Counted from the first letter of the stretch, positions 23,285 to 37,325 are shown. The stretch: 64,000 bases of DNA from Brassica napus (GCF_020379485.1 NC_063452.1:58859338-58923337), one strand, 5' to 3'. Notes: generated from the letters alone by a model not told the origin. Program-made: numbers and translations.

Positions 23285-23400
23285 CTTGTGTTGGTTGATA
23301 GAAGAGATTTTTGTCGATGAAGAAGAGAGAGGAACAAGGAACGAGGGAGATAGAGATCGTGTGAAGAGAAAAGGGAGAAAATCATGGGGGGGGGGGGGAG

Positions 23401-24334
23401 ATATTTAGGAAATATTTAGTTAGGATATATTTAGGAAAGATAAGGTAAACTATTGAAGAAAGTGTAGTTTATATTTTCTATCCAAGGTAAACCTATGTAC
23501 AATACTTTATATTCGATTTGTAGACTACGTAGATGGCTAGAATAAGTATTTTGTTATAGCTTTGATTTTAAATAAAACATAGTTCCACAATTTTTAAAAA
23601 TTAAATTTAAACATAAAAGTATATATACTTTGGTTTCTAATGATTCTACATTTTTTTTTATATTTTTTTACCTAAGTTTACTATTTTTTCCACAATACAA
23701 GGGCAAAACCAGTCCAAAACGACCAAAGTCTTATTTTGACAAACAAACTTCGAAAGTGTCTTGTTTTTCCAATTCTCCCAAATATAATTCTATTTTGCAA
23801 ACTTACAACAAACAAAATCAGGAAGTTTTAGTCACTATTCTAACAAAATTTGTAACAAAACAAAATATACAGAATATTTTTAGAAATTTAATACAAAATC
23901 AAAAACACATTAGAAAAGTATTTTTTAGATCCAACATTTTTGAAATTGGAATAAAAATTCAAACAAATTTAACTTTCATGTATACTTATACTTCTAGAAA
24001 GATTTGTTTTATTGGTAACAATGTAAACTCTTAGCCACTAATTATACAATACGAACCAGAAAAATAGAATGAACAAATGAGTTAGGAAATCAAAATTTTA
24101 AATGATTGGAGTATTAACTTATTTTACTGTAAAAATATTTTGAATAATGTAATATGTATTTTTATTATTATTTACATTTTGCGTTCTAATAACTTAAAAT
24201 TCAGTTTAGTAATTTATATTTGCCAGAGTTTCGGATATACATATTACATATTTAAATAGAAATAACATAATACCTTAAAAATAAATTAAGGATTTATGGA
24301 AATAAACCCGGACGTAGCCCGGGAAAAGCTCTAG
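23401..24334 (+). mobile_element. AT-rich DNA ending in a Helitron 3' terminus
   Basis: At the right end CCCGG (24307-24311) and CCGGG (24319-24323) form a hairpin, followed by AAAAGCT and CTAG (24331-24334) then T. This is a Helitron 3' end on the plus strand. The 5' border is not visible, so the start given is only the end of the MULE core. The long open frame in this AT-rich stretch has no recognisable domain. Confidence 0.5.
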
Positions 24335-25117
24335 TTCTATTAATAACAAAAGCGGTGTGATGCTATTTAGCTTGTTGTAATGAAGTCTCCTTTCTTTTAT
24401 ATTGCTCTTCTCACTTCCATCCTCACTGAACCGAATGCAAGTGCAACAAAACCATCAAGTATAAGTATTTCATACCAAGACTTGTTGACTTACTGGATGA
24501 GATTAGTGGTGCAACCATCTTTTTAAAAACTAACTTAAACCGTGGGATACCATCAGAATGAATGAGAATGATGAGTGGAAAACCGTATTTTATTTTCTAC
24601 AACATATTTTTTTTGTTCATTATTTGTCATTCATTACTATTAGTTTGGAAAATTTATCACTGAATTTATGGTAAGAAAATGACCATTGATTACGTTTCTG
24701 TAAGAACTAATTGATAAATTAGTTACCAAGTTAATGGTAAGAATCATCAATGACCACTCTTCTAAATCAAAATCAAACTTAAATTAAAATATCAAATTGT
24801 CAATTTAAAAAATAAATATTAGTAGATAAATATTCCAATTGAAAGCTTATTGAAATAGTATTTTTTTTATAAAAAAAAAAATTAAATTCATTTGGAAGAC
24901 TAATCAATAGAAGAAAAAAAGTTTAAAGTATAATAAATAATAATTATTATTATAATAATATATTTTATTGATAGATATTTTTAAATCTTGGGTGTTTTAA
25001 TTTTACCTTTTCTGTAGGTGATTTAATTTGTTTTTTCTTTCCAATTTTCAAATTTTTTTTTGCTGATTGTAAAATATGAAATTATAAATTTTATGTATAG
25101 GTTGACCTGATCTAGTG
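24335..25117. other. AT-rich intergenic, nothing recognised
   Basis: No convincing frame, no RNA gene, no repeat border. A short segment near 24380-24520 is of mixed composition but interrupted in all frames. Confidence 0.4.
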
Positions 25118-25414
25118 ATATAAGGGTTGATTGGTACAAGCTGTAACTTTGGATTTTTTGCTTTAAGATTTAAGCCGTAGATTTTGTGGCTTTAGCTTTA
25201 AATTTTATTGCTGTAGGTTTATTTCAAAGTTTTAAAAGCACTAAACCTAAAGCTCTAGAAAAATTGATTTCTAGAGCCATTATATTTCCTTTTAAAGATT
25301 TTGGGCTCTAGTTTTAGTTTTTATTAATAAAGTTTGATTGCTTTAATTTTATTGCTCTAGAGAGAATTATGGCTGTGTAGAGCACTCACAGCCAACATCA
25401 ATCACCCCCATATG
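25118..25414. mobile_element. Putative MITE
   Basis: The ends read AAGGGTTGATTGGTACAAGC (left) and, reversed from the right, GGGGGTGATTGATGTTGGCT, an imperfect inverted pair of about 25 bp. The interior has repeated GCTTTAG and GCTCTAG motifs in both orientations. About 300 bp, non-coding. No clear target duplication. Confidence 0.45.
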
Positions 25415-27208
25415 TAATCGAATCTTACATTTGAGCCACTATAATTGAATAAAACACAGACATGGTTAATTTTAGGTGTCTTTTGCTCCAGTTATAGATA
25501 TTAGTTTTTAGAGCATCATTAATGATATGTAAGTTAAATGGGGTCTCTACATATTATTATATTAATATTTAAAAGGAATTTACTTGTGCAATTTAAATTT
25601 ATTGTGTTAAAACTAGTTTAACCATTTAAGAAAGGGCAAGTGGCAAATTTCATCTGCAATAGTTTATTCCTAAGCTATAACCTATAGATGCTGACTTTTT
25701 CTATTTTCTCTCTTTCAATTTTTAATTTTAATCATTTCTTTTGGTAAGAAACTACGGTGAGAGATGATCACCGCGTGTGTTCTTAGGTTTGTGGTTAATG
25801 ATCTTACAATGGTAAATCCATCCTATTTAATCTCATTCTATTTAAATCCCGAACCCATTTAAATTTATAGTAGAAACTTCATAAATAATACTCGATAAAT
25901 TAATAAATTCAATAAATTAATAAATTTCGTCGGTCCAAGTTGACCCAGTTCAAAATATAAGACAAACCTATAAGATAATAAGATATAATAATTTAGAGGA
26001 TCCTATGCAATTATATACTTCCATTAAAATTATAATTTAATAATTTATATTATATAATGTATATAAGTACAAAGAATATATTGTATTGTTTGTTTTATAT
26101 TCATAATAGAGTTTATTTGATTTTCTTAAAATTTCATAATATTTTATGATATTTAATAAAATTTTATCTTAAAAATTAAAATTGTATAATACGTATCTCA
26201 TATATATCAAATAATATAATAAAAATATGAAAGTAGAATTTATAAAATTTAACTAATATAAAAAGTGAAATCAAATGTTTTCTTATTTAAAAAAAATATA
26301 TATTCTAAAATATAGAAATTTAAAAAGGAAACTTTTTTTTTATAAATTAGTCTTAAAGTGTATTAGTGTTAACCATTTAGACCAGTGACTGGCCCATATA
26401 GACTTCCTTAGACTCATTTTAAGTTGTATGTAATTTTTTTTATTTTTAATAGATACTAAATGATAATCCGCTCTTTACGTGGGGTGAAATATCAAAAATA
26501 CTGATATGTTTACAATTTAAAATCAATTATGTATTTGCATTTTTTTCTCTATGTAAAATTTAATAAAGCATAAAGATGACACGAAATATTTAACAATGTT
26601 TCATAATGTTATTATTTTAGCAATTTTATGGTGGTAGTTGTTTAAAAATTTAGTTTGATTTTTTTGTTTACTTTATTATAATTGATTTTAAGTTTATAAA
26701 AAGGTAATATAATTTTTACATTCAATTTTATTCAGCTAATTTTATAGATTCTTAAAATCTATGTTAAGCCCAAAAAGAATTCAAATGAGGTGAACTAAAA
26801 ACATAACTTTCACTTTCATATCTTCAATGGAGAGAATCGAAATCATTATCTGTTCGCAAATCGAAGAAAAAAAGGGAGAAAAAGTTATGCAACCAAATTT
26901 TGCTCAAACTATTCTTTAACATTATATATAAAAATATGTAAAATTTGTAAGAATACCCCCGACTTCATCTTCGTTTTCCAGTCTTCTTGCCCATAAAATA
27001 ATCACGTTTTTCTTTTTTTAATATATTAAATGACCAAACATCAAAAGAAATAGTTTAATATTTATTTATTTCCATATTCAAAGTTGATGATATATAGTAA
27101 AATATTAAATGGTCCATTTAATGTTACTTTTTTAATATCTTAGTAAAGTTGGTCCAATTAAAAAAAAGACTAAAAAGCTCACTCAGATTGACACATAAAC
27201 ATGATCCT
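25415..27208. other. AT-rich intergenic with degenerate repeats
   Basis: No gene. At about 25865-25935 short repeats of AATAAATTAATAAATT occur, resembling a dispersed Brassicaceae repeat. Poly-A/T tracts are frequent. Nothing else is supported. Confidence 0.4.
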
Positions 27209-27465
27209 TGTTGGAGTAAGCTTGAGGAACAAGTAAACCTATTCCTATTTGGATTATGAACTCTAGAGATAAGGATCATATTGTGTTTTACTACTAGGAA
27301 TAGGAATTTGAGTTATCTATAAAAGCAATGTCGTGTGTTTGACATTAGCTATGAGTTTTTGAGAGTTGTGACCTGAGGCTTTAGTTTTTGAGATACTTTT
27401 CTAAAGCATTGAGGTTTGATTAATAAGAAGAATTGGTTTTTGTTGAGATTGCTTGTGATTCTATA
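27209..27465 (+). repeat. Copia-D 5' LTR
   Basis: 257 bp, with TATA-like TATAAAAG at 27318-27325. It is followed by the initiator-Met primer site. Confidence 0.9.
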
Positions 27466-27504
27466 TTTGGTATCAGAGCCACACATCAATCTTAACAAAG
27501 AAAC

Positions 27505-30500
27505 ATGAGCGACGTGAAAGAAGACCCTGAGATTGGCACCAAAAGCAAAGACAATGGATCCTCCTCCATCAAACTTCCGATGCTTTCTTCTTCAAATTAC
27601 ACCGTGTGGGCTATAAGGATGAAGATAGCATTGATAGTCAACAAGGTGTAGGAAACTATCGAACCAGGAAACAAATCTGAAGATAAGAAAAACTTGGCTA
27701 TTGCGTTGTTGTTTCAATATATATCGGAGGCGTTAACTTTGCAATTCGGAGAGTTGGATACATCAAAAGCAGTGTAGGATGCGATCAAAGCACAGCATGT
27801 TGGAGCTGAGAGAGTACGTGAAGCTAAGTTACAAAACTTGATGGCGGATTTTGATCGACTTAAGATGAAAGATGGAGATACAATTGATATATTTGTTGGA
27901 AAACTATCCGAGATATCATCAAAATCAGCTTCGTTGGGAGAGATGATAGAGGAACCGAAACTTGTGAAGAAATTTCTTAAGAGCTTGCCTAGAAGGAAAT
28001 ATATTCACATGGTTGCCTCTCTTGAGCAGGTCTTGGATCTTAATACAATAAGTTTTGAGGATATTGTTGGTAGGTTAAAAGCTTATGAGGAAAGAGTCGC
28101 TGAAGAAGAAGAAGACTCGCGTGATGACCAAGAAAAGTTGATGTATGCTAATACAGACTCTAATCAGGAAGGTTATGGCGGGAGCTATGGCAGAGGAAGA
28201 GGACGAGGTGGTCGCCCTAACTGGAGAGGAAGAGGCCGTGGCCGCTCTGGATCGGTTCAGAGCCAAAAGGAAGCATACAAACAAGGACGAGGTCGAGATC
28301 TCTCGCATATTACATGCTTCCAGTGTGAGAAACAGGGCCACTATGCCTCTGATTGTCCGGATAAAGTGTTAAAAATTCAAGAGACAGTAGAAAAGAAGGA
28401 TGAAGATACTCAAGAAGCTGATGAGTTGATGATGAATGAGGTTTTTTACCTCAATGAGAAGAGAGTAAACCCCAATTTCTTTGAGACTGAAGAAGACACA
28501 AGGAATGTATGGTATCTAGACAACGGAGCTAGTAATCACATGAGCGGGAATCGCTTGCTCTTCTGCGAGTTGGATGAAACTATTACTGGTTTGGTTCGAT
28601 TTGGCGATGACTCAAGAATTGATATTAGAGGAAAAGCACGGTTTGTTTTATATTCAAAGGTGGGGAGAAGAAAGTCTTAAAGAACGTTTATTATATACCA
28701 GGTCTTAAGAGCAATATTGTGAGCTTAGGTCAAGCTACTGAGGTTGGTTGTGAGGTACGTATGAAGGATAATACACTAACTCTCTTTGATCGTATGGGGC
28801 AATTGATGGTAAAGACGACAAGGTCAAAGAATCGTCTATACAAGGTCAATCTTGAAGTTGATCATGTGAGGTGTCTACAGACAACATTAACAACAGAGTC
28901 ATCAAAGTGGCACACACGCTTAGGCCACCTTAACAAGGAGACAATGAAGATGATGATCAATAAAGACTTTGTTGTTGGAATCCCTAATATCGAAATCAGT
29001 AAAGAAACTTGCGTCTCTTGTCTACTTGGAAAGCAAACCAGACGATCCTTTCCACAAGCAACATCCTATCGAGCAAGTGATATGCTTGAACTCATCCATG
29101 GTGATCTTTGTGGGCCTATCACACCAACAACACCAGCACACAAGAGGTATGTGTTCGTTCTTATTGATGATCTCATCCGTTACATGTGGACGATACTATT
29201 AAGTGAAAAGAGTGAAGCCTTTGAGAAGTTCAAAAGATTCAGAGTACTTGCTGATCAAGAAACACAATTTGAGATTAAAACCTTAAGGACATATAGGGGA
29301 GGCGAGTTCACCTCTTATGAGTTTCAAACTTATTGTGATAAGCATGGCATCAAGCGACACTTGACAGCTCCCTACTCACCTCAACAGAATGGAGTTGTGG
29401 AGCGACGCAATAGAACACTATTGGAGATGACAAGAAGCATCTTGAAGCATATGAACGTACCGAACTCACTTTAGGGGGAAGCAATAAGGCATGCTACCTA
29501 CTTAATAAATAGGGTTGCAACAAGATCACTTGATGGTAAGACACCGTATGAGGCTTTAAAGAAAAGAAAACCTAATCTTAGTCATCTAAAGGTATTTGGT
29601 TGTGTGTGCTGTGCACAAACAAACAAAGTGGGGCGCAAGAAGTTAGATGACAGAACACGAGTACTTGTTCATTTAGGCACGAAACCTGGATCAAAAGCTT
29701 GTCGCTTGGTTGATTCATTGAGCAAGCGTATCGTAGTAAGCTGTAATGTCTTGTTCGATGAGGAGAAGGAATGGAACTGGAGACAAACAGAGGAAACAGA
29801 GCAGTGTGATCCGGGATCGTTTACGTTTGATCTAAAGAGTTTGAGTGATGGTTCTGATGAGCTTGGAACTCCTGTGGGAGCTTATGAAGATGATGGAGAC
29901 GAGGGCTTGGTCGATGTTGATGACAAAGAGCTAACAGACGATGAAGAAGAGAGCTCCCAACCAAGGAGATCATCACGTGTAAGTACAAGACCATCATACC
30001 TTGATGATTATGTTCTATTTTCTGAGATAGAAGGAGAACGGTTATTGTTGATTATAAACGAAGAACCTTGGGACTTTAGCGAGGCCAAAAGCTTGAAGGT
30101 ATGGATTGACGCTTGCAAGGATGAACTATTGTCTATTGAAAAAAATAAAACATGGGATCTAGTGGAGGTGCCTGATGGTGTGAAACCTATTGGTCTCAAG
30201 TGGGTTTTTAATATCAAACGAAACGCAGATGGGAGCATTAGTAAGTATAAAGCGCGCCTCGTAGCAAAAGGTTATGTTCAGAGACATGGTGTGGACTTTG
30301 ATGAAGTTTTCGCTTCAGTAGCTCGTGTGGAAACCATACGTTTGATCATTGCTCTAGCAGCCTCAAATGGGTGGGAGATACATCATCTAGATGTTAAGAC
30401 AACATTCCTACATGGACATCTTAAAGAGGAAGTATACGTTACTCAACCGGAAGGGTTTGTTGTGCAAGGAGAAGAACAGAAGGTATACAAACTTAAGAAA

Positions 30501-31640
30501 GCTCTTTATGGTCTGCGTCAAGCTCCTAGGGCCTGGAACATCAAATTGAATCAGATTCTGTGAGTACTAAAGTTTGAAAGATGCTCAAAAGAACCGTCGC
30601 TGTACCGTAAAGTAGTGAAACAAGAGCTTCTTGTTGTAGTGGTCTATGTGGATGACTTACTAGTTACAGGATCATCACTTCGTTTGATACAAGAGTTCAA
30701 GTTAGAGATGGCCGCCAAATTCGAGATGAGTGATCTTGGACCTCTCACATACTACTTGGGGACATAAGTTTGTCAATATGAAGGCAGCATTATATTGAAG
30801 CAAGACCGATATGCGCGTTGAATACTAGAAGAAACTGGTATGAGTTCGTGTAATATGACGCATTGCCCGATGGAGATGAACGCAAAGTTCTCTAAAGCGA
30901 TCGAGGAGAAGAATGTGGATGAGAGGGAGTATCGTCGAGCCATTGGATGCCTCAGGTATTTACTTCACACCCGTCCTGGTCTAAACTTTAGTGTCGGTGT
31001 GCTTAGTAGATATATGCAGTCTCCAAAAGAATCACATGGTGCAGCTTTAAAGCAAGTCTTGAGGTATTTGCGGGGAACATGCTCACTAGGCCTTAGGTTC
31101 ACGCATAGCAAAGATCTAAGGTTGTTGGGTTATAGTGGTAGTTCTTATAATGTTGATTTGGATGATGGAAAGAGCACCACTGGACATATATTTTACCTTG
31201 GCAAGAGTCCTATAACTTGGTGCTCAACTAAGCAAGAAATCGTGGCGTTATCATCTTGTGAGGCTGAGTTTATGGCAGCAACTGAGGCAGCCAAACAGGC
31301 AGTATGGCTTCAAGATCTCTTAAGTGAGACGGTCGGAGAGGACTGCAAACGTGTGACCATTAGAGTTGATAATAAGTCAGCCATTGCACTTACAAAGAAT
31401 CCGGTGTTTCATGGACGTAGCAAGCATATTCATAGAAGGTTTCACTTCATCAGAGAGTGTGTTGAACATGAACAAGTAGAGGTGGAGCATGTGCCCGGGA
31501 ATGAGCAACGAGCTGACATTCTAACAAAATCGCTTGGTAGGATAAAGTTCAAGGAGATGAGAGCTATGATTGGAGTTGAAGATGTGAGTGAAGAAGGGCT
31601 TAAGCTTAAGGGAAAGCTTAAGAGGAGATTGTTGGAGTAA
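27505..31640 (+). pseudogene. Copia-D gag-pol polyprotein
   Basis: Starts at ATG 27505. Order: gag with a UBN2-like capsid region, an RGRGRGG basic stretch, zinc knuckle CFQCEKQGHYASDC near 28315, protease (YLDNGASNHMSG), integrase zinc region (HTRLGHLN; CVSCLLGK), integrase core, reverse transcriptase (YVDD near 30650) and RNase H, ending 11 bp into the 3' LTR. It is broken by two TAG codons in gag (near 27648 and 27775, probably former Trp), a frameshift near 28680, a stop at 29472, and stops near 30561, 30766 and 30819. In integrase the second catalytic Asp is Tyr (LRTYRGGEF instead of D-RGGEF). Non-functional. Confidence 0.9.
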
Positions 31641-31879
31641 GCTTGAAGAAATCACCTATTCCTATTTGGATTATGAACTTTAGAAAGGATCATATTGTGT
31701 TTTACTATTAGGAATAGGAATTTGAGTTATCTATAAAAGCAATGTTGTGTGTTTGACATTAACTATGAGTTTTTGAGAATTGTGATTTGAGGCTTTAGTT
31801 TTTGAGTTACTTTTCTAAAGCACTGAGGTTTGATTAATAAGAAGAATTGATTTTTGTTGAGATTGCTTGTGATTCTATA
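31630..31879 (+). repeat. Copia-D 3' LTR
   Basis: 250 bp, aligned with 27209-27465. The polyprotein frame terminates inside it at 31640. Confidence 0.9.
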
Positions 31880-31884
31880 ATTCT

Positions 31885-32520
31885 CAAGATTGTCATTTAA
31901 CCAATGTTTGAGGATTATAATATCAAATTATTTGGAATAAAAATTCTTAAATTCTTAAAAATAAAAAGATAGATTTAAAAGAAAATATATTTTTGAAAAT
32001 AAAGTTTTCAAAAAATTGGAAAAAGGAATTTTGAAAAAAATAACTTTTTGATTATTTAGTTATTAAATATATTAAGTTAACGGGTTAATAGAGTATTCGT
32101 TAATTTAGGTAAAACACTATCTAACAAATTAATTATCCATTTAAAACCTGCTAAGAAAACCAATTTTAACATCCTATTTGTGGTTTATGTTTACAAGTGT
32201 CAAGACCCGAAATACAAATACAATAATTCTGAAAAATAGAACATTATCATTTTTCTTTTTGAACATAAAAAAATAAAACATTTTTTTTTTGAATGAAAAA
32301 TAAAACATTATCATTTTTCTTACAATGGTTTTTGCTATAAGCCAAAACCTATAACTACGTATCTACGTCCAACGAAAACATATGGCTTTCCTTTCGTCAA
32401 CCCTTTTATTCGGAATGAAATACGAAGTAAACGCAAAGATACCACCTACAAGCAAACGAGTTGTTCAAATAAAAAAAAAAAACATAGAAGCAAACGAAAA
32501 CATCACAATCATATTGACCT
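31885..32520. other. AT-rich intergenic and SDR 3' flank
   Basis: No gene. A short duplication (AAAACATTATCATTTTTC-like) occurs near 32240 and 32306. The last 80 bp probably include the 3' untranslated region of the dehydrogenase gene. Confidence 0.4.
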
Positions 32521-32521
32521 C

Positions 32522-33829
<1,308 letters not shown>

Positions 33830-34785
33830 TTTTGGTTGGTTATGAGTTCTTCTGCGAAGATCACTTATCTTATAGAAAATATTACGTGTTTGTTTTGAAC
33901 TTCGAAACCAAAATTCAACATTATGACAGTAATTTTCTTTTTCTTCAAATGGACAATTTTTACGGAAAATTCCACATTGTAATAATCACCTTTTTTGTTG
34001 AATGGAAAATCTTTCACTAATTTTCACATTATGATAATCAAGCAGAGTTCGTGGGTATAGTATTAGTGCCACATGGGTTTATTCCTTGATTCAATTATTT
34101 TGTCTACTTCGTTTTCAAATAAATTTGTTACCTTTTTTCGTTCTTCCCATTTTATTCCTTTTAAAATATTATTACTAATAATTTTTATAAACACGGAAAT
34201 GAATCACAATCACAATTACAAAATAAAATATTTTTGAAAATAAGTCAATACTATTAAAGATCTATATTTAAATGTTTAGTGTTGGCAATTAGACTGTCCA
34301 CCGCCCTGATACTTTAACTGTTTACTTGATTACCTTATGTTTTTTTTTAATTCGTTATCTATCTAAATAGCTTTTTAACACTATCTAGTTAAAAAATGAA
34401 TATCATGTCATTTATTTGAATACGTCTCCTTATTTGCCCAATAAATAGCATCACATAATATGGGACCTCTTTCCATATGGACCCATACAATTTTTATTTT
34501 TACTCCACTTGTTATTTAATCAAGTATAATTTTGCTATTCCACCCTGATAAGTTTATTAGTCAACAAACCCTACCGATTAGTGCTCTAGGAACCAGAATA
34601 ACGCCGGACTGGGAAGGAACTGTGCGGTCTCTCACACGGAAGAGGCTCCGCTCCGCAAACCGGTCACCATTCTTTTTCGCTTAGCTTTTCAAGCGAGTGT
34701 CTATTGAATATGGAACGCAATGGTCAAAGACATCAACAACCTCTTCATTCTCCGCTGTTTATCGCAAACCAAATTGACCAAGAGT
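33830..34785. other. Intergenic; SDR upstream region and a gene-like fragment
   Basis: Up to about 34560 the sequence is AT-rich and holds nothing recognised. The segment 34570-34785 has a higher GC content and an open stretch from ATG 34711 to the TAG at 34798 (HQQPLHSPLFIANQIDQEFR). It stops at the following transposon and may be an exon fragment of an unidentified gene. Confidence 0.35.
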
Positions 34786-35135
34786 TTCGGAGTAGATAGA
34801 GGCGGACGCAGAGAGGAAGAGACGGGGTCACGTGCCCCCATCTACTTTTTATTTTTCTTTGACGAGTCGTATGAAATCTATATAACTGCTCTTTATCCTA
34901 AAGTAAAACACATTAACCTGGGCATCTTAGCTCTGGTGGTAAAGGGCTCACAGCTGTGAGTACCGCCACCTGGGTTCGATTCCCGGTCACTGCGAAATTT
35001 AACATTCGGGCCGCAGCGACACAGATTAGTCTCTTGGATCTGGGAAGCCTTTGGAAAAACTGTGTATAATTCAAAAAAAAAACATAGTGAAAAAGTTTAC
35101 CGTGCCCCCACTTAAATTCAATCCTACATCCGCTA
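34786..35135. mobile_element. hAT-like MITE carrying a SINE
   Basis: The left end TCGGAGTAGATAGAGGCGGA and the right end reversed TCGGAGTAGCGGATGTAGGA form imperfect inverted termini. Both inner flanks contain GTGCCCCCA-type sequence in inverted orientation, as in other Brassicaceae hAT MITEs. No clear 8-bp target duplication. A tRNA-derived SINE lies inside at 34915-35083. Confidence 0.5.
34915..35083 (+). mobile_element. tRNA-derived SINE
   Basis: Polymerase III A-box-like TAGCTCTGGTGGTAAAGG lies at 34928-34945 and a perfect B-box GGTTCGATTCC at 34973-34983. A non-tRNA body follows and ends in a run of A (35073-35082). The spacing fits a tRNA-derived SINE head rather than a tRNA gene, because no cloverleaf 3' half follows. 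Target duplication not certain. Confidence 0.78.
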
Positions 35136-37316
35136 CTCCGATCGAATCCCTCCCCCCTAGAGGTGACAATTACTCGAAGCTACTCAAGATGGATTTCTGC
35201 AAGTTAAATCCCAAGGCTATAAGGATCTCTCTATCGCCATAGCCTCCCTATTTTTTTTTCAGTTGTACCAGCCTGCTCTGTTTTTCTTTTACACGTGATC
35301 CTTACTGGTATGTGTACATAACAAAATTTTGTTCTTTGTTGATAAATATAAGGGAAATTGAACTTTATAACCATAATTTTTTTTATTATTCACCAAATAA
35401 CCATAGGGTGCAAGTGCTATAATATAATTCATATTAGTTGAAGAAAAAGACCAATTTACCTTTGACTCTAAACATGTATGATATCAGATAAAAAAAACAA
35501 CAAGTATGATAAAGTAAAATAGTATGGCAAATAAAATAGAAAAGTAAATCATATGTAAAGGAAATTGTATATTGTGGTACTTGCAGGGCATGGTTGAGAT
35601 TGGATGTTTATGAGAAAGGTTTTGTTCGATGTTTTCTGAAAAATCAAGGCTACAGTGGTGGTAGATTGAGGTGAAAGACCTGATAGAGAAAGAAAAAATG
35701 ATATTGATATCAAGGTAATTGTTTTCAAAGTGTAAGAAAAAAATCCCAGACGCCTTGGAGAAAACGATTAATTTTGACGCATTCTTTTTTTTGTTTGGCG
35801 CATTCTATACTATTTGTATTATAGAATAGTATAGTTTTCTTTTGTGTGTTAATATATTATTTTGAGTAAGATATTGATCGAATAGTCTTGAACGTGACAT
35901 CTCTAATTGTATTTTCAAACTTATATTATTGCTAAAGAATTTGCACCATATTTTATCTATATTACACTATTTGTCTATTTGTATTCTTAATACTGTTTTT
36001 TTTTGTTAAACAAAAAAAAATACTGTTTTTTTTTGTTTATGGTCTTCTTCATAGAGTTTTTAACTAATATTATAGTATACTATTTTATTTCGTAGAAATA
36101 GTATAATATAATAAAACAATTTTTTTTTTTTCTTTGATTTTTTTTTCTTTCTCATTCCTCTCCTCATACTTCTCTCCCTTCTCCTTACCCTCTCTCCCCA
36201 GCCCCTCCCGTTTAGTTTTTTTGCTTCATTCTCATTCCTTTTCCTTATTCTTTTCCTCCTATTCATTCTGCTTCTTTTCTTTTTTGCTTTCTTCCTTTTT
36301 CTGTTATATTTCTTATTTCTTACTCTCTTCTTCCTTCACCTTTTTTTCCTATTATCTTTGCAGTTATTAAAATAGATGGAACAAATGAATAACATACATT
36401 GTATTGATATAAACTTATTAAACTATACTACTTGTGTAATATATACAATATAATATGCAAGTTGTATGTATCATAAAACACAAAACCATCCGTAGAAAAG
36501 GATATTTTTTTTCAAATTTTGTGTAAAATCGTCCCATCCTTCACTTGCTTTATTACAAGGTCATTTAGTTAATATTTTCTCTCAAAATGGTTAGTAGGCA
36601 AATTAACCCTTGATATAATCACATTTCAACAAAAAAAAAACCCACACCGACTAGTCTACTAATTGACATGACATTTGTGCAACTAGTCTTTAAATATTAT
36701 ATCATTAAGAACAAAATATTAGCAGCAACCTCTATATGACCCCATGAAAGGCTTACCCAACATAAGAAAAACAAAAAAACAACGGCCATCAGTTACTAAA
36801 TTAGCTGCAACATATACAGAGCCGTGCCTCCCTTATGGAAAATGAAGCACTCGCTTAGGACAGCATTTTCTAAAATAAATAATAGGGCATTTTGCAATAG
36901 TTATTTTTTTTTGCATTTTTATTAATTATATTATTTTATTTCTAGATAAGAAGACATTTATATACAGTATATGGATTTATGTTCGAAATTCTATAGTAAT
37001 TTGGATAAGCTGAATATGGACTAAGTAAAGATAGTAAGAGAATATTGATTGCTATAGTTTTATGGACATTTTCATAGTTTAAATAGTAGAATAACCAGAC
37101 ATTTTTTAACATAGAATATTTTTAATGATACAAAATACGAAAAGTATTAAGTGATTAATTATTTTCCATTAAAAACTGCTTAGGAAAATTAAAATTAAAT
37201 TTTAGTCACTAAATTTTCATAAAAAAAATAGAACAAAATTATGTCTAAAATGAATATTTAGTTTGTTGGTGTTTCTCATTGTGTTTTCTCTATGACAGTA
37301 GTATTTATTATTATAG
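35136..37316. other. Intergenic, low complexity, no gene
   Basis: 35136-35242 is an open GC-richer stretch (RGDNYSKLLKMDFCKLNP) that may be the other half of the fragment left of the hAT-like element. The rest is AT-rich with no supported gene. 36121-36360 is almost pure pyrimidine on the plus strand. Confidence 0.4.
36121..36360. repeat. Pyrimidine-rich low-complexity tract
   Basis: About 240 bp consisting almost only of T and C on the plus strand, with CTTTTC-type motifs. Open frames through it on both strands are compositional artefacts. Confidence 0.85.
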
Positions 37317-37325
37317 TTTTTCTAA

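Larger units (their letters stand above)
19250..23400 (-). mobile_element. Mutator-like element (MULE), decayed
   Basis: A mudrA-type transposase gene (minus strand) and a convergent degenerate gene with DUF1985 and GRF zinc-finger segments lie tail to tail within about 4 kb. Plant MULEs often carry such a second gene. Long terminal inverted repeats are not evident, as in many non-TIR MULEs of Arabidopsis, so the borders given are only the gene-bearing core. A 13-G run lies at 23386-23398 ahead of the transposase start. Confidence 0.7.
27209..31879 (+). mobile_element. Copia-D, degenerate LTR retrotransposon
   Basis: A 4.7-kb Ty1/copia element with LTRs at 27209-27465 and 31630-31879, starting TGTTGGAGTAAGCTTGA and ending GATTCTATA. 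Flanks are ATCCT (27204-27208) and ATTCT (31880-31884), a target duplication with one mismatch. The primer site TGGTATCAGAGCC (27468-27480) matches initiator tRNA-Met use. A purine tract (AAGAGGAGA) precedes the 3' LTR. By eye the LTRs differ at about 5% of positions plus small indels, so it is clearly older than the Athila copy. Confidence 0.92.

Noticed and set aside
23630..24034. A 134-codon plus-strand frame
   Set aside because: AT-rich, Asn/Lys/Phe/Ile-rich translation without domain, next to a Helitron end; likely chance.
34928..34990. Possible tRNA gene with perfect B box
   Set aside because: No cloverleaf can be completed; the sequence continues into a SINE body with an A-tail. The same applies to 37351-37404 and 49962-50016.
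36060..36370. Open frames on both strands in the pyrimidine tract
   Set aside because: Composition of almost pure T and C produces Ser/Phe/Leu or Arg/Lys/Glu strings without domain structure.
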